From: Lactifluus volemus
Lineage: Eukaryota; Basidiomycota; Agaricomycetes; Russulales; Russulaceae
Reading direction: 5' to 3'
NCBI GenBank assembly: GCA_022376515.1
Contig: WTXI01000202.1
Span: forward strand, 1-64,000
Length of the DNA: 64,000 nucleotides
The notes under the pieces are model-generated. The model was not told the origin of the DNA. It did not search any database and saw only the letters and a program-made list of their open reading frames with translations. Numbering within the stretch: the first letter of the stretch is position 1; the number at the start of each line of letters is the position of its first letter. The translations under genes were made by a program, and so were the position numbers. Shown here piece after piece: positions 56,451-64,000 of this stretch.

Positions 56451-56605
56451 TTATATTCCGCAACATGTTCCGCAACATGTGGCTATGACAAAGACGCAGT
56501 CCCGGGGGTGGGATAGTAAAGGCGGCTGGGGAAGTAATGAGCGTAGCGGTGTACTCGACGTTTTCGTAGTTGTGTGGGTGGGTGGGGGTAGGGTTTACAA
56601 GTACA

Positions 56606-58690
56606 CTAATTAGCATTTTCTGGCACCTGCTCCGGCAGGGGGATCTGTCCCGGGTCCCAGACTTGTCTCGGGAGCATGCAGGCGCGGGTCGATTTGATGA
56701 ACAGGCTCACAGCCTTTCCTCCTTGGGCCGTGCTCAATAGGATGGGGAGTGAGAGGTCGCGATCTACTGGCTGGAGGATGACGCGACGGGCGTCATCGTA
56801 AAGTGGGCAGGCCGCAATGACGTGTTCGACACTTTGCATGGGTGCCCTGCAGGGGCAGCTCGTGGGGAGGTCTGGGCGGAATTTGGCCGTGTATGACCCG
56901 ATGAAGGCATGGCCCATAATGAGCCTGACGAGGGTAGAGAAGACCGCCCTCTCGTGTCCCTTCGATCCTTGGATTACCGGCAGGATTTTGCCGTTCGGTG
57001 GTGTGGGGAGGGCAATGTAATTTGGAGAGTGGTGGTTGTTGTTCAGCCAGCAGTTGGCACATGTGTCGATTGCTGAGGCTTTGGCTTCGCGACGTAGATA
57101 GCTGATCATGTGCGATTCACGGTAGTTGGGCGGGAGCGGCCGCGGCCGCGCGGGGCAATCGTGTTTGTAAGGTGCTTGGCACGAACGAAGCCGTGTAGCG
57201 AGCGGTCTTGTGGTGCCTGGATTTTGAGATTCCTGTTCAAGGAAAGGAGAATGTCAGCCTTCTGTCTGAACGAGAGAGAGAAGGGTCGGCCTGGGTGAGG
57301 GCAAGGCTTGGTTATGTTGCAGATGGCAGTGGAGTCAGGGGAGATGAGGACGAGGTGGGTAGTAGGGAGAATAGTAAGGATAAGTTGGGCGAGTGAGATA
57401 CCGGTGTCAAGGACTGCGAACTCGGTGTCGAGCGCCGCAACCGTAAGTCCTAGGGGGCGCTCGGAGTGGCAGATTTCTCTGCCGTTGGCGCAGGCCACGG
57501 CAGCCACGATACCGATAAAGTATTGTCTTCTCTGTCGGGATTGGTGAGGGCACCTCGGCAGAAGATCGCCATGTCACTGGGGGCCATTTTCGGCTTTGAG
57601 GGAGGTATCCCAGCGGTTTTGGTCTTCTCCGTGGCGGACTTGAGGGGCCTGGCTGAGTCGGTCGTCCCATCCGCACAGGTTCCACGGCACGAGGGCATGG
57701 GGGAGCATGCGGGGACTGTGTGTCGGCACGAAATCAGCTAGTTCTGTTAGGCGAGAGCGGGCAGGGCAGTTACAGGCAGGGAGGCATAGGAGTGGGACAT
57801 CTACTTTTGTGGCACTGCTCCAGTCACGGCCTAGGCATTTGAGCAGTTGGCTGCTGCATGGGAGGCAGTATAAGAGGGCAGAGTTCTTTATCAGCAGTTC
57901 AACACAGATGTCAACGGGAAAGATAGCCATGAGTTGGTGGAATGGCTCACCTGGGGCTGTTCTGAAGGCACCAGATACGATGCGAATGGCCTCGTTTGAC
58001 AAGGACTACTTGGCCCTTGTACCAGAGCTGCATACCGTAAGTGAGTACCGGGAGGCATATGGCCAGGCGCCACCTGGTAAAGTCGAGACCTCTGACTGAG
58101 TATCCAAGGAGTTGGAGTGACTTGAGAGTGGACTTGACACGGTTGGCAACGATGGAAATGTGTTGCTTCCACTGGAGTTTGAAATCGACGTGGAAGCCTA
58201 GATAGCGGACCCAGTTAGTAGCATCAATTCTATAATAGGTGAGTCGGGAATACAGCCAGTGAGCGGGACGGGCGAAATAAATGAGATCGGTTTTTTCAGG
58301 CTCGATATCAAGTCCCGATCGCATGAGCCATTCTTTGCACTCGGTTGTAGGGCCTGTAGGCCGAGCGGAGGCGGTGGCTGACGGAGTCGTATAATGCGCC
58401 ACACACAAAGATAAGGCCATCGTCCACATACATGGAGAGGCTCGAGTTGTTCCACTGGTACATTTTGAGAAGGAGGGGGTAGTGTAGATGATGGAGCGGA
58501 CCGGAGAGATGGGAGAGCCTTGCGGGGCGCCAACCACGATGGAGATGGGGTCGGAGACGAAGCCGTTGAAGCGGAGTTTGACAAGCGAAACGACCTGAGC
58601 CATGAGGTCAGTTCGAGGGGGAAGCCTAGTGACTGAAGACATGGATAAGTCGGTTGTGGTTGAGTGTTGTCAAGAGGAGGGCTGCACAGC
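56606..58690 (-). mobile_element. LINE fragment, copy 3, 5'-truncated
   Basis: This copy is more divergent than copies 1 and 2 but has the same layout: GAPQGSPISPV, MYVDDGLIF-like text, the thumb (FKLQWKQHISIVANRVKSTL), a vestigial RNase H and the Cys/His tail (SCPCRAPMQSVEHVIAACP), ending PENAN at 56606. Frameshifts separate the parts. Compared with copies 1 and 2 it has several internal deletions in the RNase H part (around 57110-57500). Confidence 0.78.
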
Positions 58691-59856
58691 TAGGTTGTCG
58701 CCCCAGATGTCATGAGTAATAAGTGGTTATTTTTGGTAACCTGGTAAGCGGGCGCATGTCCCGTCCCAGTGCTGACATAAAGCCGTTCCGTTCCGTTTCG
58801 ACGACCCGCTTCGACAGGGTTCCATTCGTTATCTTCTCTCTGTGCCAGACTCGGAGTCTACACTAAGCTATAGACATACTTCATTCTGTCCCAGAGATGT
58901 CAAGAATGGTGTCCTGGGTACGATGTCCTATTAGTGTGTGATTCACCTCAACCCCATTTCTTATTTCATGTTTTCTCATCAGGTGTGACAAAGCTCGGTT
59001 TGCGTGCTTGGGTATACTCAAATGGCGCAGTTCGTGATAATTGACTGGAGTCTGGAGCAGGAGCTGAGTAGAGCTATGTGTTTTTAAATGTGGTGCGTTT
59101 CGCCACATCATCAGTATTGACTAGTTCCACTAGGTCCACGTAGGTGTACTAGTAATACTAGTATGCTTTCGCATTCTTATGGACCTCCCGGTGTTCACTA
59201 TGACTTTGATTGGACGATTCACCATCACCTCGGCTGATGTCCTGCACACCCTCCTCGACTTCAGTCACACGCCCTTTTGTCTAGGCTTCTTCCATGGTGA
59301 ACCCGCGTAATAGCATCGGGCTCTGCCCATGTTTCCCACACACGTACCCAGTTCCTTCAACCCTGTGGGACAGGTGATCTCTCGTGTGTGCCGAGGACGT
59401 ACGCGAAGCGTGAGTACTGAATGCGATATGATAAGGACGTATTTAGTCCCATTATCGGAGACGTGCACGTTTAAGAGAACTTGTATATTCGCGATTGGCT
59501 CAATGTGGTGCCTCGTATCTATGGCTGAACAAATTAAAGGATAATCATTTCTATGGCAGCACCATGTCGATAGCCAGTTATGTAGAAAATTGTGTACTAA
59601 ATGTAATGTCCTGCAGAGGCTGCCACCCCCAAACGCGATTAGTACAAGTTGATCTCGGACCTCTGTGTGATTTGATATTTTCCAGCGTCTACTGTCAAGC
59701 ATGTCAAGGTCACCTGTTCACCAGCATCTCCCTTTGACGCGTGTCAATGAGGCGATAAGGGGCAGCTAATGCGCCCATCTACTGTACCCTGAACCCTTTC
59801 ACCACTCCCACTCCTGCTTTCCTGTCATTCCAGCACACATCAACCCTCTTACCTAC
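58691..59856. other. NLR 5' leader of copy D
   Basis: This diverged counterpart of 48533-49707 supports no gene. It retains the unoccupied MITE site (about 59114-59118) and an eroded form of the 30-kb insertion target (gtatattcgcgat near 59484). Confidence 0.5.
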
Positions 59857-62800
59857 ATGAGTTCGATGGCGTCTACGACAACAATATCTGGCTTCCCCAT
59901 TATCATCGATGCTGCTTACAAGAGTACACCAAGCAGACGGGGATCGATCTTACCCAGAACCCATTCGCTCTCAAAATCCAACATTCCGATTCTCCCGATG
60001 GCGTCCTAGGGCTGTTCCAAGAGCGAGAGAAGGAGTTTAAGGAATATCGAGATGGAAATCGCAAGCTGATAAATTGCCTCAAACCAGTAGTGCAGGTATT
60101 GCATGCACTCTCTGTGTCCTTGGCGACACGATTAGCGTTGTGAACCTCACGAGCTTCATTTTCCTCATGTCCTTGTTTATTGATTCCTTTTCCAGCCATT
60201 TCCACCATCAAAAGCAATCTTTGTTGGAATTGATGTTCTCCTCGCAGTACGCCCTCTCCATTACCGCTTCCGGTCTGATCCTTCTGACATGTCACTACTT
60301 CAGGCCGCTAGTGGCGTTAGTTCGAGTTATGACGCACTAGAAGATCTATTTCAATGCGTTCAGAATTTTCTTCAACGCCTACATGTTTATACCGAAATTC
60401 CTTTCCCCCCCGCGATGACAAATATAGTCGTCAAGATTATGGTTCAAGTACTCTCAGTGCTTGGCTTGGCAACAAAGCAAATTAAGCAAGGACGTTTCAG
60501 TGCGTATGCCCTTCTTCAACATATGTCACGTGTAGTTGAATGTGCAGCAGAGAAATTCGCGAAGAAGCTGTTCGGCGAGAGCGATATCGAAGCTATATTA
60601 CAGAGGCTGGACCGTCTTACCCACGAGGAGGCTCGGATGACCGTTGCCCAGACCTTAGAGGTCGTCCATGGTCTTATGTGTAATCTGAAGGTTGTCATGG
60701 ACGGTGCGTGATCCTTCTTGACTCGTTACAAGAATTGGACGGGACCGTCTATTCTGTTGTAGATGGCAAGGCATCGACTAGCGATATACGAAAGGCCCTT
60801 GGTATGTTCTTTGTGCGCCCGTGAATTCGTGTAGATTGGACTGAGGACCAATCTAGTCAGTATGCAAGAGACATCTAGTAAGATAAATAGGATGGAACGT
60901 TCGTCATCATCCGGATTAACTACTTTCGTCTTCGAGGTTGACACTAGGCTGAAGGTGACCAATTACAAAAGGATGTGCGAAAATGGCTCTCTCCCCCAAA
61001 TCCTTCGACAAACCACAACATTGCACGTCGAGCTCACCAGAGTGGGACGGCAACTTGGTTCTTGGAGGGGAGTATTATTTCTGAGTGGAAAGAAAGGGGA
61101 TCCTTGCTATGGATACATGGAAAACGTAAAGTTTCCCCAACACTGTGCGTTCAGAGTTCTAACCACGTTTTGGTCTATCAGCTGGGTCCGGTAAAAGTAT
61201 ACTCTTGTACGTCTTGATGAATTGTGTTTCACATTGATCTGCAGCCACTGAGTTGCCGACCAGATCCGAGATTATCGAAGACGTCGCAGGCTTGCGCGCA
61301 GCTGGGTTGGCATCCATGGCATATTATTATTTCGATTTCAGAGACTCCAAGAAGCAGAATCGCCATGGCCTACTTTCCTCTCTCCTCACCCAGCTCTCCG
61401 CCCAGTCAAATCCATACTATGACATAGTCTCCCGGCTGTATGCGGCACACGACAGTGGCATCCAAGATCCCGCCGATGATACACTCACGCAAAGTTTAAA
61501 GGAAATGCTGGAACTCTCCGGACATGGACCGATATACATCATCATAGACGCTTTGGACGAATGTCCGGATGTCTCTGGCGCACCAAGTTCACGCGAAGAA
61601 GTGCTCGAACTTGTGGAGGAGCTCGTCAATCTGGAACTTCCGAATGTTCACATTTGTGTTGCTAGTCGGCCCGAAATCGACATCCGAGCCGTCCTCGAGC
61701 CTTTGACAACACTTCGAGTGTCTCTTCACGAGGAAAGTGGACAGAAGCAAGACATCATGGATTACGTAACGAACTTCGTAAAGTCGGACCGAAAGATGCG
61801 GAGCTGGAGAAAGCAGGATAAGCAACTGGTCATCGATGTCCTTTCAGAAAAGGCAGACGGGATGTAAGTCACCACATTCTTAATGCGTCACTTTGGTTTA
61901 CTTATTGGGAGATGCAGGTTTCGATGGGTGTATTGCCAACTGGAGTCCCTGCGTCGAAATCTACCTGCGAGTATCCAGAGTGCCCTCGACCAGTTGCCCA
62001 AGACTTTGGACGAAACATACAGACACGCCTTATTTTCCATCGAGGAAGAGAAACGTGAATATGCTCAACGTCTCTTCAAGTGTCTCACTGTTTCGATCCG
62101 CCCATTGCACGTCGCCGAACTCGCCGACGTTCTTGCCATACGGTTCGAGCCTGGTGCGCTTCCAGAGTATGACGTAGGATGGCGCCTAAGCGATGCCGAG
62201 GAAGCCGTTCTCTCTGTTGGCTCGAGCTTGATATCGGTGGTCAATGTCGATGACTCCAAAGTCGTACAGTTCTCCCACTTCTCGGTTAAAGAGTACTTGA
62301 CCTCTGATCACCTTGGGGACGACCTTTCCGGGTATCACATCCGTCCCGCTCTTGCACATACCATTCTCGCAAAGGCATGCCTGAGCATCCTGCTCAAGCT
62401 TGACGACCACATTGACAAAGAGACGATCGATAATTTTCCATTGGCAGACTATGCTGCTCGGCATTGGGTCGAACATGCTCAATTTGATGATGTGTCATCA
62501 TCGATACAAGAAGAAATGCAGCACCTGTTTGACCCTGAGAAATCCCATTTTTCGGCATGGGTGTGGGTTTTCAATATAGATCGTCCTTGGGTACAACACA
62601 TGTCGACGATACATCCGACTCCTCCAGAAGCGACCCCCTATACTACGCAATATTATGTGGATTCCATGACATTGCGCAGCACCTTCTCGTTGCTCATCAG
62701 TTAGATGTCAATGGGAGGGGTGATTGTCGGATGAGCCCACTGCAAGCCGCGTAATGACAAGAAATATGAAGGTGGCAGGGTTGCTGCTACAGCATGGTGC

Positions 62801-64000
62801 TGAAGTAGATGTCCGGGATGAAGTGGCGATACTCCTTTGCACCGGGCATCAGAAGGGGGGAACACTGATATCGCACGGTTCCTTCTGGAGAATAATGCTG
62901 ATGTCAACGCACGGATAGGAAGACAGAGTTCCACTTCACTGGCGTCAATGGAGGACAACAGAAATGGTTAGTCTGCTGCTCCACCACGGCGCAATTGTGG
63001 ACTGTTATGATGAAGAGGCGCGACACTCTGCACTTGGCGGCGGTTCGGGACATCTGGACATTTCTCTGTTATTGCTAGACCGGGACGTGGACGTGGACGT
63101 ACAGGACAACAACGGTCAGACCCCGCTACACTTGTTTCATTCTATGGGTACATTGAGGTCGCCAAGTTGCTCATCCAGCGTGGTGCAGCTGTCGATAGCC
63201 GGAATAATGAAAACGAAACTCCCTGGACTGCGCCTCATTGAATGGCACCTCGATATCGTACGGCTCTTGATCGAGAGTGGCGCGAAAGTATCTTCCAGAT
63301 GCAACATGGCTGGACTCCGTTACACTCAGCATCATTTCGCGGGCACCTTCATGTTGTCGAGTTCTACTTCGTTGTGATGCCAATCACGATGTCGGCGTTC
63401 AGAATGCGAACGGACAGACCGCATTGATCCTAGCATCCCGTGGAGGGAAACATGACGTTGTGCGCTTCTTAATCGATCAAGGAGCAGACTTGAATTCCCG
63501 GTGCAAAATTATGGGTCGCGTTACACTGGGCAACTCAAGAGGGTCATCTTGACATCGTACAGCTGCTTCTAGACCGCGGTGCAGACGTGAATGTACAGGG
63601 CAACCACCTTTGTACTCCACTGCATGTGGCTTCGCAGAATGGGCATATCCAAGTGGCACAATTGCTAGTTGATCGTGGGGCAATTGTCGATTCTTGTAAC
63701 GATCAACAGCAAACACCGCTTCACTGGCAGCTGGAAATGGGCAAGTCGAAGTCGTACACTTCCTACTCGAGTCAGGAGCGAATGTACATGCGATGGATGA
63801 AGCCGGCTGGACTCCGTTACACAGGCATCATGGAATGGCCATCTCAAGACCATCGGTTGTTGCTCAGTCGAGGTGCGGATCTCGACTCACGGATCGCGCC
63901 AATAAGACTGCCGCAGATTTGGCATCGGAGAATTATAAGGTCAAGGTTGCAGACTTCCTGGTCAAGTGCAAAGGAGACGAGAATGTTCGGAATGGGATAT
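59857..64000 (+). pseudogene. NLR (Goodbye-NACHT-ankyrin) copy D, cut by window end
   Basis: The order equals copy C: N-terminus from ATG 59857, VSSSYDALEDLFQCVQNFLQ, KFAKKLFGESDIEA, WLSPPNPSTNHN, P-loop HGK|PGSGKSILL, Walker B IIIDALDECP (about 61545), then the winged-helix exon from 61914. A one-base loss in exon 1 (near 59915) breaks the start. From 61253 to about 62625 the frame is clean over 1.3 kb apart from the normal intron. From about 62625 to the end, single-base deletions appear every few tens of bases, at least five between 62903 and 62960 alone, and the ankyrin region cannot be read in one frame. The sudden change is hard to explain by ordinary decay. Its ankyrin sequence is nearly the same as copy A. 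Confidence 0.83.

Larger units (their letters stand above)
54376..56605. other. Spacer between NLR copy C and LINE copy 3
   Basis: The sequence is homologous to the other spacers but carries two private insertions: a solo LTR (55384-55857) and a small hairpin-bearing insert (about 56298-56450). It also lacks the gccttgcgttgct block found after copies A and B. No gene is supported. Confidence 0.55.
1..64000. repeat. Tandem segmental duplication array (NLR + spacer + LINE + leader), about 10-kb period
   Basis: NLR starts at 39913, 49708 and 59857 give periods of 9795 and 10149 bases. LINE copies and spacers repeat in the same order and orientation. Unit 1 is longer because of private insertions and the 30-kb composite. 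Shared LINE endpoints show that one ancestral unit was duplicated; unit-specific insertions came later. Confidence 0.9.

Overview
The window looks like nuclear DNA of a filamentous basidiomycete, probably an agaricomycete. Genes carry many short GT..AG introns of about 50-60 bases. The resident genes encode STAND/NLR proteins with a fungal Goodbye-type N-terminus, a NACHT P-loop NTPase and a long ankyrin array. The mobile elements (chromovirus-type Ty3/gypsy, Ty1/copia, intron-rich hAT, LINE fragments with an RNase H remnant) fit the same group. No rRNA, tRNA or CRISPR was found.

The base layer is a tandem segmental array with a period of about 9.8-10.1 kb. Each unit holds one NLR gene on the + strand, a 1-2 kb spacer, a 5'-truncated LINE fragment on the - strand and about 1 kb of leader. 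Four NLR copies are visible: A (3' part, 1-1224), B (39913-44594), C (49708-54375, the best preserved) and D (59857 to the window end). Three LINE copies sit at equivalent positions (5480-7719, 46318-48532, 56606-58690), so the LINE was there before the duplication. Units also carry private insertions: an unclassified 2.5 kb insert and a TA-flanked MITE in unit 1, a solo LTR and a small hairpin insertion in unit 3.

Between copies A and B the array is split by a 30.4 kb nest of elements (9110-39470), flanked by a 14-bp direct repeat. The paralogous unit at 49267-49280 keeps the unoccupied site. The outer shell is a LINE-like, poly(T)-starting sequence. Inside it are (i) a Ty3/gypsy element (9324-22685) whose left LTR is itself split by a Ty1/copia element with apparently identical LTRs (9420-14732); (ii) a hAT element (23271-32264) that houses a second TIR element (26860-31469), which in turn houses a solo LTR (28095-29021); and (iii) another hAT element (33719-39275). 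Target-site duplications support most of these boundaries.

Two of the DNA transposons carry what look like captured host-gene pieces: an importin-7/8-like (Nmd5/Sxm1) segment in the 26860-31469 element, and a UFD4/TRIP12-type E3 ligase segment in the 33719-39275 hAT. The gypsy element shows a canonical -1 frameshift heptamer at its gag stop and three in-frame TGA codons best explained by C-to-T change of CGA. NLR copies B, D and the start of A carry many single-base deletions and almost no insertions, which means either pseudogenes or uncorrected sequence errors in collapsed tandem repeats.
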